From: Eucalyptus grandis
Taxonomy: Eukaryota > Streptophyta > Magnoliopsida > Myrtales > Myrtaceae
Length of the DNA stretch: 64,000 nucleotides
Assembly (NCBI RefSeq): GCF_016545825.1
Contig: NC_052613.1
Span: 56,432,833 to 56,496,832 of the forward strand
Direction of reading: 5' to 3'
The position numbers and the translations under genes were made by a program. Under the pieces are notes generated by a model. It had not been told where the DNA came from and searched no databases. It worked only from the letters and a program-made list of their open reading frames with translations. Shown in pieces: positions 25,301 to 37,110 of this stretch. Position 1 is the first letter of the stretch. Every line of letters begins with the position of its first letter.

Positions 25301-25622
25301 TTGAGAAAAATATCCTTACCTCCTCCATCATTTCATAGTGGCCCCTCAATTCTCGTTGCATAGCTTCTGCATTGAATTCTTCAAGCAAGTCTTGCGTGTC
25401 ATAAAAAGCATCTTTAAGTTTATCAACCCAATCTTTGATTTGGGGATTCTTGTAGTATATCTCTTCTGCATGGCCCAGTACAGCTTGAATCATGGAGGCA
25501 ATGTCCCCGAGCGCCTCGAGTTCATGCTTGACACCCCACAACTTTCCAGCATTTTCTAGTGCTTGAGGAACCAGATTAGTGACGATCTTACTAGCAATAG
25601 GGGAGATGATAGCTTCCGCCAT
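22396..25622 (-). pseudogene. CC-NB-LRR disease resistance gene (CNL, RGA-like) with one frameshift
   Basis: Intracellular immune receptor of the CNL class, which senses pathogen effectors; NB-ARC works as an ADP/ATP switch. The first frame (25622-23544, 692 aa) has an N-terminal coiled-coil Rx-type domain (1-160; WVDKLKDAFYDTQDLLEEF at 65-83), then P-loop GIGGVGKT (193-200), kinase-2 LLVLDDLW (268-275), RNBS-B GSKILITTR (295-303), GLPL-type CYGVPLA (358-364), RNBS-D CFAFCSLFP (416-424), MHD (490-492), then LRRs from about 555. The second frame (23502-22396, 368 aa) continues the LRRs to a C-terminus at 22396. A one-base difference near 23585-23592 shifts the frame: the other frame reads directly into LGELNGLNDIRESLS, the expected continuation. 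Total would be about 1075 aa, normal for the family, with no intron. All NB motifs are intact, so this is a recent pseudogene, a truncated receptor, or an assembly error. The start Met is followed by MAEAII, typical of the family. Confidence 0.93.
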
Positions 25623-26379
25623 TTTTGTTCTCTCTGTCTCACTGTGGATCGGAAGATATTAGTTTAGTCGGTCCAAGGCAAGCGACTTCTCATGACATGG
25701 ATAACAAGTGAACGTTTCCAAAGCCTGGCGAATCAAATGATCGACGTCTATGGCCGACTTGAGCTGTTGAAGATGGGAATTCCGATCATCCACGCAAGCC
25801 TAAATCAATTATTCCATAGTGGGACCCACCGAGGTCGCTTCGTATGCCCGCAAGAACACTTACTTTTTCGAAGGCTTAAATCAATGATCCATACTGGGAC
25901 CCACCGAGGTGGCGTCCGATACCCGCCGGAACACTTATTATTTTCAAAGGCTTCATGCTTTACCTTTTTTGTCAAAAGATGACCGATCTTTTTTTATATT
26001 CTTGGGGTGGATTTAATGTATGACAGAGTTGATAACAAAGGGTACGTTACAAATCTAGGGAATATTAGTTTGCTTAGATTCATGCACTAGGAGATCTGAG
26101 CTGCCATTAAGTAATATATATGTGTACATATATTTTTAGAAATGCAGTAGACATTAGGATAGAAATTCTTTCCATAAAAATAAAAAGTTGTATATAGGTA
26201 GGTAACATAATGGATTTGTAAACATTATGATGTGAACACTACATTCCTCAATTCCAAACTCTCCTTCAGTTGTCACGTGACACTATTGCTATTATTTACT
26301 AAAAGTTTACAATTTGATTAAGGAAATTCACTCTCCTTGTTAATCTTTCAAAATAATTTCTTCCTACTATAAATGCTTC
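25623..26379. promoter_or_regulatory. upstream region of the resistance gene (to copia LTR)
   Basis: About 750 bp between the receptor start codon and the copia 5' LTR. It holds a 76-bp tandem duplication (25798-25949) and AT-rich DNA beyond. I see no unambiguous TATA box at a standard distance. The promoter of the minus-strand resistance gene must lie here if it is expressed. Confidence 0.4.
25798..25949. repeat. 76-bp tandem duplication upstream of the resistance gene
   Basis: Two copies, 25798-25873 and 25874-25949, both beginning gc(c/t)taaatcaat and sharing 'gggacccaccgaggt' and 'gaacactta'. They differ at about a dozen positions, so the duplication is not recent. It lies 176-327 bp upstream of the start codon. 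Confidence 0.9.
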
Positions 26380-26729
26380 TGTTATGAAATACATGAATGA
26401 ATGAAATACATGAAAGAATATTTAAGATATTTATCTTATCTAATATACTTATTATGGTACATTTGTATAATACATTCTAAGTACATCTCCCTATACAATG
26501 AATGTTCATCTCCTTATCAAATGTATATATTATTCAATACATTGATATTAATGATAAGTACATCATTGTTTTCCCATAAATAGGAGCTTAGTTTTTGTCG
26601 TAGATATAGTATGATATACTAGAAATAAAAAATTTATTTTCTGACTTTCTCTACGATCTTTGGTGTCTCGCTTTCTCTACTCAATCTCTCTATTCTCTCT
26701 ATTATATATTTGCAACGTAATATTTTACA
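26380..26729 (+). repeat. 5' LTR of old copia element
   Basis: Begins TGTTATGAAAT and ends ATTTTACA; aligns along its length with the 3' LTR, with an insertion of repeated 'gaatgaatgaaatacatg' near its start. The TATA-like motif is degraded here (CATAAATAGG) but intact in the 3' LTR (TATAAATAGG, about 37593). A decayed primer binding site follows ('atgttattagtacgaag', compare TGGTATCAGAGC). Confidence 0.88.
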
Positions 26730-26956
26730 ATATGTTATTAGTACGAAGATCTACCAACTAAGTAAATAATTTTTACAAAGTAGGTGTTCATTTTTATTAA
26801 TCAACTTATACTTCATCTTCTCCTATCAATTCTTCATTTTTATTTTTCTTGGCCCAAAGCCAATTTCAAATCTAAAAGTATCCTTCTACTCCTGAAGTGG
26901 TGGTGGATATTTGAAAATCCTTATAATTAATTTATGGATTTATTTTTGTAAGGATT

Positions 26957-27209
26957 ATGACAAATATTGAAAAACCCAAATTCCACACCCTAAAAGTGAG
27001 TGAAAAGAATTATCTATCCCGGTACCTTGACATGGAAATGTACCTCCAAGGGCAATGTCTTGCTAATATAATTACAGAGGACGGAACCTCAAATGCAAAA
27101 GATAAAGTAAATGCACTGATTTTTATTCGACGTCATTTGCACGAGAGCCTGCAGACTCAACATTTATCCATTCGAGACCCTTAGATCTTGTGGAGGAGGT
27201 TGAAGGATA
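26957..27209 (+). pseudogene. copia gag, N-terminal part (interrupted by LTR insertion)
   Basis: Opens MTNIEKPKFHTLKVSEKNY and continues through DMEMYLQGQCLANII, KDKVNALIFIRRHLHESLQ and LSIRDP, the start of a copia capsid domain. A stop follows in frame, then WRRLKDR-like codons lead to the insertion site at 27214. Sequence resumes at 34358 after the nested family-B LTRs. Confidence 0.8.
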
Positions 27210-27214
27210 GGTAT

Positions 27215-27665
27215 TGTAACATCCTGACTTTCAGGTTCTGTTTTCGATTGAGAAAGTTGGGCTTTTCATTGACACGGCTATAGTTCTATTGTGACATCCT
27301 AATTTTCAGGTTCTATTTTCGATTGAATAAGTTGGGCTTTTCATTTTTACCAAAAAAAAAATAATAAGTTGGGCTTTTCATTTTTACAAAAAAAAAAAAA
27401 AAATAAGTTGGGCTTTTCATCGACGCGGTTATAATTCTATTGTGACATCCTGATTTTCAAGTTCTGTTTTCGATTGAATAAGTTGAGCTTTTCATCGACG
27501 CGGCTATAGTTCTATTGTGACATCCTGATTTTCAAGTTCTGTTTTCGATTGAATAAGTTGGGCTTTTCATCGACGTGGTTATAATTCTATCGTGACATCT
27601 TGATTTTCAAGTTATGTTTTCGATTGAATAAGTTGGGCTTTTCATCAACGTGCATATAGTTCTTT
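27215..27665 (+). repeat. 75-bp terminal LTR unit repeated in tandem
   Basis: Five units start at 27215, 27290, 27441, 27516 and 27591, each opening with the LTR terminus (T/C)GTRACATC and ending in 'ttctat' or similar. Spacing is exactly 75 bp except for the second (151 bp), which carries two extra 'aataagttgggcttttcattttta' segments and A-runs. The first unit belongs to the host LTR and the rest to the guest LTR. Confidence 0.92.
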
Positions 27666-30600
27666 TCTCTGTATTGGCCACTCACGAGATAACTAGCCTA
27701 TCAGGTGAAGCCGTTAAGGAATATAAACGCAATAGACTTGAGAATTCGACTAAGAATCGATTGCTCGACCATGCTAGTCTGCAAGGGTCATTACGGCACT
27801 GTCAAAATCGATCAGAGATCAAAGATGGGTTAATTTGACTGAGATATGTGATCAAAGTGTGCATGATTCCACCTAATTGCAAAATTCTCGTTGATCAACA
27901 CTAAACCAATTTTCTATCGTTTTGGGTATCTTATCCCGTATTTGAAACCTCGAGATTTTTACGACAACCGAGAGTCACTAATATGTCAAAGATGAACAAT
28001 GTGGCTCGAAAATAATCAACCACGGGTCAATTGCACTAAAAATTTCTAAAAGTTACCCAGTAGGTTAAGTCACACTAAAATCGCGTTAGGTTGAAATTAA
28101 CCGCAAATTTGAATCCGATTTCATAAATTGAAAGTTCTGTCATGTCGTGATTTATATTAGAACGTTGACTCATCCTTCAAGAATTTTCGGCAAGCTCGGG
28201 ATTTTTACGGAAAATCAATTCAGACGATTCGGAAAAGAAAGGAAATTCGGTTGGCCATTTTTAAGTGGATTTTTGGCCTCCAAAATGAGCTATTTGGTGA
28301 AGGGAAATTGTGAAAATTGTGTAGGCGTCCTCCTTAGAAAAATTGGACATCAAATTGGAGAAATTGATGAAGAAATTGAAGTCCAATTGAGTGAAATCCG
28401 TAGGCTAGTATGAGAGCTGCAACATTTGGCACCAAAATTGGATAATTATGGGATTTTATGCAAGAAAGTATATTGGGGTACAAAGGGGATGAACATGTGG
28501 GCTTGTGGGACCAAGAATTGATGAGTGTGGGGTATTTTATTTAACTTCCCCCTCTTCGGTCTCTCTCTCACACGCCGCCTTCGCCGATCCTTTTCCCCCA
28601 TCCAACAACCCTCTGCAGTGGTCTTTCAGTTCTTTTTATCCTTTTGACTTTTAGGGCTCATCCTTATTTCTCGCTCTCTCTCCCTCATCTGTTCTCTCTC
28701 TTCCCCTTCGTGCGTAGCTTCCCCGGCCCCTCTGTTTTCTACTTCTTTCGTTTTTCCTTCATTCTTGCTGCGACAACACCACCGCTTCATCTCCACCAAC
28801 CCTCCCGCACGCTGCCACTTGCCATCCCTCGCTCCTCCGACTCAAACCCCTCCATCGAAACTCCTTGGCATTGACTCCAGCAGCATTGTCAAAGCTACTC
28901 CTTCGTTGCTAGCCATCCCTCACGCCAACCTGCTGCCACACATTTATAGCTCACATCCCACCAATCAACCCAGCGAAGACCAAAGCTGCTTCTTCAGCTG
29001 GTTTGTTGACCACTAGCAACGACACCACACGTCCTCCCCTCTGCTTGCAACGTAATTCCCCTACCCTTCACTTCTTCATCAGCATCTTATTTTCCTTTGC
29101 CTACTCGAGCCCAGCATCCACACGAAACAGCCCCAACGCCAGCCCATTTCATTTCCCCTTTAGTTTCGATTTTGTTTTCTTTCTTCAGCTTGCTATTGCA
29201 ACTTTGTCCACCCAACTTTCACGCCACCAGCTCTGCCACAAGCAGCACTGTCTAGCGACCTCAGCCCATCGGACAACCAACGTTTAGCCCTCCATAGAAC
29301 AAAACCTAACAACCGCAGAACTTCCAGCAACAACTGTGAGCCTTTCGAACCGTTTTCAGCCCGGTTCGAGCTCTCGTTGGCGCTGCCGTAAGCTCGAGTT
29401 TCGGCCACCATTGCGTCGCCGTCGCCGTGGACTCACTGGACCACAAAACCAGTGTGTTTACTCATTAAACTCTGCTTAGGGAGTTAATGATGCTTAATGA
29501 TTGATTAGTTTATGCTAATATGGTTTAGGTGGCTAGTTAGAATGGATTAGCGATTAAAATATTCGTTTGTGCATGTTAGGTCGTTAGAACGGCTTAATTA
29601 GCGACTAAATAGATCGTATTATTTATCTAGATAAGTTCGAAATTTTTTCGGGCCCATTTCGGTATTTAATTAGGCATTTCCGGCCTAAGTTCCTATTTAT
29701 GGTATTTAATTGTATTTATTTAATTAATTTTGGTATTTATTTAATTATTTATTATTTCTCAAAAATTATACTTGGGATATCGGTGACCGGAATTTTGTGC
29801 TAATTTCAATGGTATGCTTGGTTTATTTAATTGAGTGCTAATTTATGCAAATTGAGTGGAAATTGTAAATTTGGGCATTTATCCCAAATTTGAGTAATTT
29901 CGGTATTTAATTAGAAAATACCGGGCGTCGGTTGACAATTCCAAAAATGTATTTATTGACTATTATAATTAGTGGGATTTTTGAAAAGAAAGATATTGAA
30001 ATTTTGGCTCAGGCCAACCGTGTACCCACACACGATTATTTTTATCGAGTATCTTTAACTTGGTGTTTTGTCGGCTTATGAGACCATTTAATATTAGCTT
30101 GTTCGAGCATATTTATCGTCAGCTTGTGAGAGCCCCTTTGCACGTCAACTTGTGAGAACAATATACTGTATCAGCCTATTGCTTTGATATGTCAGTTTGT
30201 GAGAGCAGTATACCATATCAGTTTGTGTGAGCTAAGATCGTTTTATTAGTTTGTGGGAGCACTATATATATATATCAACTATGATTGTTTTATCAGCTTG
30301 TGGGAGCATGACCTATATATATATCAGCTTGTGTGAGCTAAGATCGTTTTATCAACTTGTGGGAACATGATCTATATATATATATATTAGCTTGAGCGAG
30401 CTGCTATCTATCTATATCATCTTATGAGAGCTATGACCATATATTGCGGCTTATGAGAGCAAATACCGTTTATTTTAGCTTGTGTGAGTAGTGGCCATAT
30501 CGAACTGATATATAGTACTGATGATATCGATTTGAGTGGATCGATTGATCGTTGGATGATTTAACTGAGCTGATTGATGAATTGAATTGTATTGATTAGT

Positions 30601-31086
30601 TGAGTATATGAATTATACGAACATGTAGAATGGAACTGAGGCGAGGTAAGTCCTCTGTCTTGTGTGTGCATAAACTACATTTACGCGTATTTCCTTCCTA
30701 GTCGAAGTTTAAGGGGTGAACTTGCTGAGACATTGTCTCACCCCGTTGTGGGCTTAACTTTTCAGGTCCCTAGTGTTAAGAACTCGGAGCTTGAGGCGGA
30801 AGGGTCAGAAGCATGGGTGACTCAGAAGTTCTTTTTGGAAATAGACCTCTTACACTTAGACCCTAGAATTGGCCTCTGTTTGTAAACCAGATTGTGGTTT
30901 TTAATAATGTATTTGTTTTGAAATTTGTTGTCCTGCTTTTTTATCCCATGTTTGTTGTGGTTAGACGATTAGTTATTCACTTCTGCATATGCATTAAAAT
31001 GAATGAGTCGGCGATGCATCCTAGGACGTCGCAAATTTTATCGACCACCGCGGGATGGGCACACGCCAGAGGTTCGGGGCATGACA
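27290..31086 (+). mobile_element. solo family-B LTR nested in the previous LTR
   Basis: Starts TGTGACATCC and ends GGGGCATGACA, with 5-bp duplications TCTAT at 27285-27289 and 31087-31091. Length 3797 bp, enlarged by three additional terminal units. It contains a GC/pyrimidine-rich stretch (28550-29440), a CAGCTTGTG minisatellite (30070-30500) and a splice-donor-like GAGGTAAGT near 30645. After TTTTCAG (about 30764) the conserved family-B ORF is absent. Confidence 0.9.
30070..30500 (+). repeat. CAGCTTGTG minisatellite with (TA)n segments
   Basis: About a dozen imperfect copies of 'tatcagcttgtgngagc', spaced roughly 25-45 bp, interspersed with 'tatatatatat' tracts. Same motif, opposite strand, as 50683-50885 and 19290-19410. 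Confidence 0.88.
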
Positions 31087-33735
31087 TCTATTCTCAGAGC
31101 TGATCACTCACTAGATAACTAATCTATCTAATGAAGCCGTTAAGGGATTTTAACGCAATAGACTTGAGAATTTGACCAGACATCGACAGCTCGACTGTGC
31201 TAATCTGCAAGGGTCAATACAGTACTGTCAAAATCGATTAGAGATCGGAGATAAGTCAATTTGACTGAGATATGTGATTAAAGTGTGGGTGATTTCACCT
31301 AATTGCAAAATTCTCGTCGAATGGCACTATACTTATTTTTCTGTCATTTTTGTACCCTGTGCCTGTAATTGAACTCTTGAGATTTTCATGACAACCAAGA
31401 GTCGCAAATGAGTCGAAGATGCACAATGTGACTCGAAAATAATTGACCATGGGTCAATTGCGCTAAAAATTCCTAAAAGCTACCCGGTAGGTTAGGTCAC
31501 ACTAAAATCACGCCCAATTGAAATTAACCGCGAATTTGAACCCGATTTCAGAAATTGAAAGTTCTGTCATGTCACAATTCATTTTAGGAACATCGGCTCA
31601 TCCTCCGAAGATTTTTCTACAAACTTGAGATTTCGGCGAAAAATCAAAGTTGGGTTATTTTAGACTGGGAAATTGAGGGACCGTTTTTTGTCGTATTTTT
31701 GGCCGTCAAGTTGGACTATTTGGCGAGGGAATTACAAGAATTTAATGTAGGTACCATGGCTGAATTTATGGGGACCGAATTGAGCCCAAATGATGAGAAA
31801 TTAAATGAAATTTGGAGGGAAATTGTCCAAATTCGTAGCCAAGGGGGTGTAACCACTTTTGGACCATTTGAATGGCTTGTTGGGAAAGCCTTAGGTGTGT
31901 AATTGGCTGGGGATGAACGCTGAAGTGGTGGGGGCCTTTGCAATGAGCAAATTGGGATATTTTGGTTGACTTGAAGGCTTGGTGGTCCCCTCTCTTCAGC
32001 AGCTAGCTTCTTCTTCTTCATTGGACTACTTTCTCCATTATTGAATGTGTTTTGGAGCTTGAGAGAACCAGAGAAACAAGCCAGCCTTCCCCCCTTGCCG
32101 TCGACCGCCAGCCTAAAGCTGTCGGACCCGTCGCATGCCCGTCGTGCTGCCTGCAAGCTAAGCCAGCGCCGTTCGCCCGTTCGCGATCATCTCGCCATCT
32201 TGCGCCGTCGTCTATGTTTGCTCATAAGTCTCACGATTCGTCTGGTCGTCTAGTCACCGTTCGTCACTGTCCAGCCAGCTGGAGCCACCGCCATCGCTCG
32301 CCTAGCCCTGTTACAGCGTCGCTGTCCCTCCTTGCCGCTTCCAGCTACTCAAGCAGCCTCCTTTGGCCCAGAGCAGAAGCCGAAGCTCAGCCCTCAGCTA
32401 AGGCTTCTAGGCCCATTTTTAGGCCCGTACGGACCTCCGTTGGTGTCACCGTAGGCTCAAGTGTCGCTGGCTTCCACATCGCCATCGTTGTGAACTCACC
32501 AGCTCGTTAAACCAATGAGTTTACTTGGTAAACTCTGCTTAGGGAGTTAATGACGTTTAGTGGATAATTAGTTTTGATTAATTAGGGATTAGGTGGTTAG
32601 TTAATTTAGATTAGTAATTTAATCACCTAATTATGCATATTAGGTGGATAGAATAGATTGATTAGAGGCTAATTAGATTGTACTATTTATCTAGATAGGT
32701 TCGGAAATTTTCTAGGCCCGTTTAAGTGGTTAGATTAGCATTTCTGGCCTAAGTTAGTATTTATTGTATTTAATTTGCATTATTTAATTAATTTTGCTAT
32801 TTATTTAATTATTTAATATTTTTTGAAAATTACACCGGGATAGCCGGTTACTGGAATTTCGTGCGATTACATGAGTGGTATGCTTAGTTTATGCAATTGA
32901 GTGTTAATTTGTGAAAATTGAGTGGTGATTGAAATTTTGAGTACTTATTTCAAAATTGTGAAATTTTGGTATTTAATTAGAAAATCTCGAGTGTTGGGTT
33001 TTGACACTGAAAGTGGTTTTAAAGACTATATCAAGCAATGAGATTTTAAAAGAGAGGATATCAATTTTTCTGGTTCAAATTAATCGTGTACCCACACACT
33101 TATTTTACCGTGTATTTTAATATGAAAAAAATAGGCCAAGTTCACTATTTTAATTGAGGCATTTGAGAGTAATGCACGGTGTCCTTGGCCAAGATTGAAT
33201 GATCGTGTATTGGTTAAGAGAACCCATCCTCGATGTGAGTTGGGTGGACGTGCCCCTATATGGGATGCCCTATTAATGAATGCCGGATTGCGGTAGAGGC
33301 CGGACCAAAGCTCTTTTGGGAATGCCGTCCCCAATGTGTGTTGGGTGGATGTTGCCGCACTCAAGGGATGAGGCGATGCCTAGTTATGCTAGAAGACCAC
33401 CGAACGTTGAGTAGGCCATACCCGTTGGGCCGTGATTAAAAATTGGAACGCATGCTAAGTGAAATTGACGCGCCTGATTATGGGACAAAATTGTGTGGCA
33501 TGGTATGGGACATGTCATAACGATTTAGCCTTATAATCGGGACCCTTGTGTTTATTGAGACGAAAATGGTGGCGTTTCAATTGATTGAGTTTGATTACTG
33601 CATATGGTTGTGTATTTGAGCTGTGCTGACCTGTAGGGAGGATCTGAGACAAGGTGAGTCTCTGTGGTTATGTGGTTGTGTGGCTAGGTGTATTTTGTGA
33701 GACGTTGTCTGACCCCGGTGTGGGCTCAATCTTTT

Positions 33736-34083
33736 CAAGTCCTTAGATGGCGGCCCCTCCGGTATGTTATGGTTAGCCTCGGAGGGTTATTAAGCTGATT
33801 ACTGACTTCCCCGTTCTCGGAGGCCACTGGGTCTATGAGCTCGTAGTGACCACCATCTAGGTTGATAAGGGCCTACCTTAGAGGGTAATTCATCAATTTA
33901 GGGCATGGTTTCGTAGCGGGTTCAATGGATACAGAGTTGGTCCCCTCTAGGGTTTTGAGATCCCCGCTGTAGTAGTCGACACTACTCTAGGCAAGGGCAC
34001 AATTGACCCTCCTGATGGTGCTGTGGAGGACCCAGCACCCTCGAAGCCTATGGAGTTCGAAGGATCGGTGAATGTGTCCAACT
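33736..34083 (+). pseudogene. LTR-borne ORF, family B, decayed by C-to-T/G-to-A changes
   Basis: Translating from the ATG at 33736 gives a product collinear over its whole length with the intact family-B ORF at 50066-50404: matching blocks include WVYELVVT, GLP, FRAWF, GFEIP, VVVD, PPDG and VEDP. It has four in-frame TAG codons, at positions that are Arg, Trp, Gln and Gln in the intact copy. All are explained by C-to-T or G-to-A changes. The final stop is TAG. Function unknown. Confidence 0.8.
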
Positions 34084-34357
34084 AGTGGGTCGTAAAACAG
34101 TTTCCTTTTTTAGGGCCAATCTTTTTGGTAGACAGACTAGTTTTGTATATAAACCTAGTTTGTTTATAAATGTGTGTTTTGGTTGTGAATTTGTTATCTT
34201 GCTTTTCTATCCCATGATGTTTGCTGTCAGGGGATTTGTTTATTCACTTCCACATGTGCAATAAAATGAATAGGTCGGCGACGCGTCCTAGGACGTTGCA
34301 ATTTCATCAACCACCGAGGGATGTGTGTGCACACGAGGTTTGGGGCATGATAGGTAT

Positions 34358-35096
34358 GATTACCAAGACTGTTATTCTCCCTCAAGCACAATATGACTAG
34401 CAAAATCTTAGACTGCAAGATTTTAAATCAGTGTCTGACTATAACTCTGCTTTATTTGATATTGTTTCTTGGCTTGAGTTATGCGGTATCAAACTCACTG
34501 ATGTGGAATTGTTAGAGAAAAATTTCTCCATGCTTCGAATATTGTATTGTAACCGCAATACTGGCAGCGTCAATTTGCCGCAGACTCTAAATTAATTTAT
34601 GTGCTCCTCACTACCGAACAAACTAATGAATTGCTACTCAAAAATCATGATCTTAGACATGTTTGCTCAGAAGCATTGCCTAAAGCACATGCTAACTCTG
34701 AGAAAAATACTGGCCATTTTAAGGGCTATAAGCGTAGGCAAGAACATAATCCTAGAAGGGATGGTAAGAAATTTAACGGCCCTAGGAAATCTAACTTTGG
34801 CTCGAATCATGGCAAAAAAAAAGAAGCCAAAGAAGGTGATTAATGAAAGTATTTTTCATCATTGTGAAATGACTAGGCACTGGTCACGTACTTGTCGTAC
34901 GCCAAAGCACTTTGTTGATCTATACCAAGTATGTTTAAAAAATACATGTAAGTGTGGTGAATCTCATGCCATTGAAATCAATCCTACTGCTATAACCACT
35001 ATTGAGACCAACAACATCTCTGTGTGTGGGACTCCTCTTTCCCTTGAAGTAGCAAATGCATCCCTGGATGTCTCTAATTTCTTTGAGGACCTCTGA
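34358..35096 (+). pseudogene. copia gag, C-terminal part with zinc knuckle
   Basis: Continues the gag interrupted at 27214. Frames are broken, but codons for the capsid end and a basic linker (HNPRRDGKKFNGPRKSNFGS, about 34740-34810) are clear. A degraded nucleocapsid motif follows: HHCEMTRHWSRTC with TPKHFVDLYQ, where the first Cys of CCHC is lost. Confidence 0.78.
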
Positions 35097-35339
35097 TTAC
35101 TTTGATGAGGCATTAGACTAGTGGATGATAACTTCGCCTTCAAACTTTATGATTCTAATAATTTCTTTTATGGTTGTTTTCCTTTAAATGTCTTACTTTT
35201 TATTATTCTCTAATATGGTTATGAAATACTTATGAACCTTATATAATATTTATTATTTTATTTGACTCTATAAATAATATGCAAATTTTATGATACTTGA
35301 CACTTGAATTTGTTAACATAAATGCAAATGGAAAATACC

Positions 35340-35640
35340 GAGAAAAATGAAAATATTTGTTTACTTGATAGCGCAACAACACATACTATATTTTATAGTA
35401 AACACTTTTTTTTAGTATGATATTGCGTAAGGCATGAATCCATATAATATCAGGTCCTGTTCCGATTATTGATGGTTTTGGGAATGCCACAACTGTTTTG
35501 CCAAATGGCGCACCATCCTGCATATTGAGGATGCGTTTCTAAGTAGTAGATCAAACTGGAATTTGCTCAGTTTCAAAGATATACACTGTAATGGGTACCA
35601 TATTGAGACTATTTATGAATAAGATAAGAAATTGAAAGTC
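35340..35640 (+). pseudogene. copia protease remnant; integrase deleted
   Basis: The codons ICLLDSATTHTI contain the aspartic protease signature in the form used by some copia lineages. The rest is broken by stops. From about 35640 the sequence is already reverse transcriptase, so the integrase and the rest of the protease are missing. Confidence 0.6.
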
Positions 35641-37110
35641 CGTTCGATATAAATGGGTATTTGTTCGGAAACGAAATGAGAAAAACGAAATTGTTGAGTA
35701 TAAAGCCCAACTCGTTGCCCAAGGATTCTCCTAGAGACCTGGGATTGATTATAATGAGACATATTCACCTGTGATGGATATGATTACATTTTGTTTTCTC
35801 ATTAGCCTAGTAATCTTTGAAAGATTGGAAATGCATCTTATGGACGTCGTGATGGCATATCTATATGGCTCATTAGACTATGATATTTATATGAAAATTC
35901 CTAAAGGATTCAAAATGCATAAAGTATGCACTCCCCACAATTTATTCTCGATAAAATTGCAAAGATCCTTGTACGGGTTAAAGCAATCTAGTCACATGTG
36001 GTATCAACGCCTAAGTGAGTACCTAATTAAGGAAAGCTATAAGAATGATCCTATATGTCCATGCGTGTTATTAAGAAATCTTTGACCGGATTTGCTAGTG
36101 TAGCAGTTTATGTCAATGATATAAATTTAATTGGAACTCTAGAAGAGTTAGCTAAAACTACTGAGTATTTGAAAATGGAGTTTGAAGTAAAGATTTAGGT
36201 AAAATCAAACTTTGTCTTAGTCTAGAGTTTGAGCATAAAGCAAATGGAATAATCATCCATTAATCAACATATGTTGAAAGATTGCTTAAACGCTTCAACA
36301 TGGACAAAACTCACCCATTGAGCACCCCTATGGTTGTAAGGTCTCTAGATCCCCAAAATGACCCATTTCGTCCTAAAGAATTTGATGAGGAGATACTTGG
36401 TCCTGAAGTACCATATCTCAATGTAATTGGGGCTTTGATATACTTGGCACAATGTACGAGATCAGATATCGCTTTTGCGGTAAATTTGTTGGCACGTTTT
36501 AGTTCTAAACCAACTCAGAGACACTGGAATGGAATGAAACATATTTTCCGTGAGCTCCGAGGAACCATAGATTTGAGATTATATTTTTCCAAGGATTCCA
36601 CTAACTCTGGTTTAGTTGGATATGCTGATGCTGAATAGAGATCTGATCCACATAAGGCTCGCTCTCAAACCGGTTATTTATTTTGTTATAACGGCATCGC
36701 TATTTCCTGGCGTTCTACGAAGCAATCACTAGTAGCCACATCCTCTAACTAGTTTGAGATTATTGCTTTATATGAAGCTGGAAGAGAGTGTGTTTGGTTA
36801 AGATCTGTTACAACCCATATTCATAATTCTTGTTGTTTAATACCGATTACAAATTCTCCCACTATCATTTATGAAGATAATGCTGCTTGTGTTGCACAAG
36901 TTAGGGGAGGATATATCAAAGTTGATAGGACCAAGCATATCTCGCCGGAATTTTTCTATACTCATGAAATCCAAAAAAGTCGACAAATTGATGTTAAACA
37001 GATTCGATCCATAAATAATCTTGCAGATTTTTTTACCAAATCATTGCCAACGTCAATTTTTGAGAAATTAGTGTATGGCATTGGTAAGCGGCGAGTTCAC
37101 AAGATGCAAA
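35641..37110 (+). pseudogene. copia reverse transcriptase and RNase H (broken)
   Basis: RT begins with the conserved AQGF...GIDYNETYSPVMD region (35720-35790), continues through LMDVVMAYLYG, and SLYGLKQSSHMWYQRL, to a catalytic motif altered from YVDD to YVND near 36110. The C-terminal RT/RNase H part (36282-37110) contains PYLNVIGALIYLAQCTRSDI, LVGYADAE followed by a stop, ISWRSTKQSLVATSS, DRTKHISPEFFYTHEI and NLADFFTKSLP. Several stops make it inactive. Confidence 0.88.

Larger units (their letters stand above)
27215..34352 (+). mobile_element. solo family-B LTR inserted in copia gag (27215-27289 and 31092-34352)
   Basis: Starts TGTAACATCC and ends GGGGCATGATA (final CA mutated to TA), flanked by 5-bp duplications GGTAT at 27210-27214 and 34353-34357. 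The two parts total 3336 bp; there is no internal domain, so it is a solo LTR. It is split after its first 75 bp by a second solo LTR. In place of the CAGCTTGTG array it has unrelated sequence (33130-33560) that resembles the LTR at 61833-64000, so it belongs to a different family-B subgroup from its guest. Confidence 0.9.

Noticed and set aside
28644..29287. Proline/serine-rich open frames
   Set aside because: CT-rich leader of a family-B LTR; low complexity and overlapping frames, typical of chance ORFs.
32041..32510. 150-codon open frame in GC-rich sequence
   Set aside because: Equivalent GC-rich leader of the second family-B LTR; the frame is not preserved in the LTR at 27290 or 49799.
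27215..34352. Tandem LTR pair with deleted internal domain
   Set aside because: Separate 5-bp duplications (GGTAT and TCTAT) and different subgroup features show nested solo LTRs instead.
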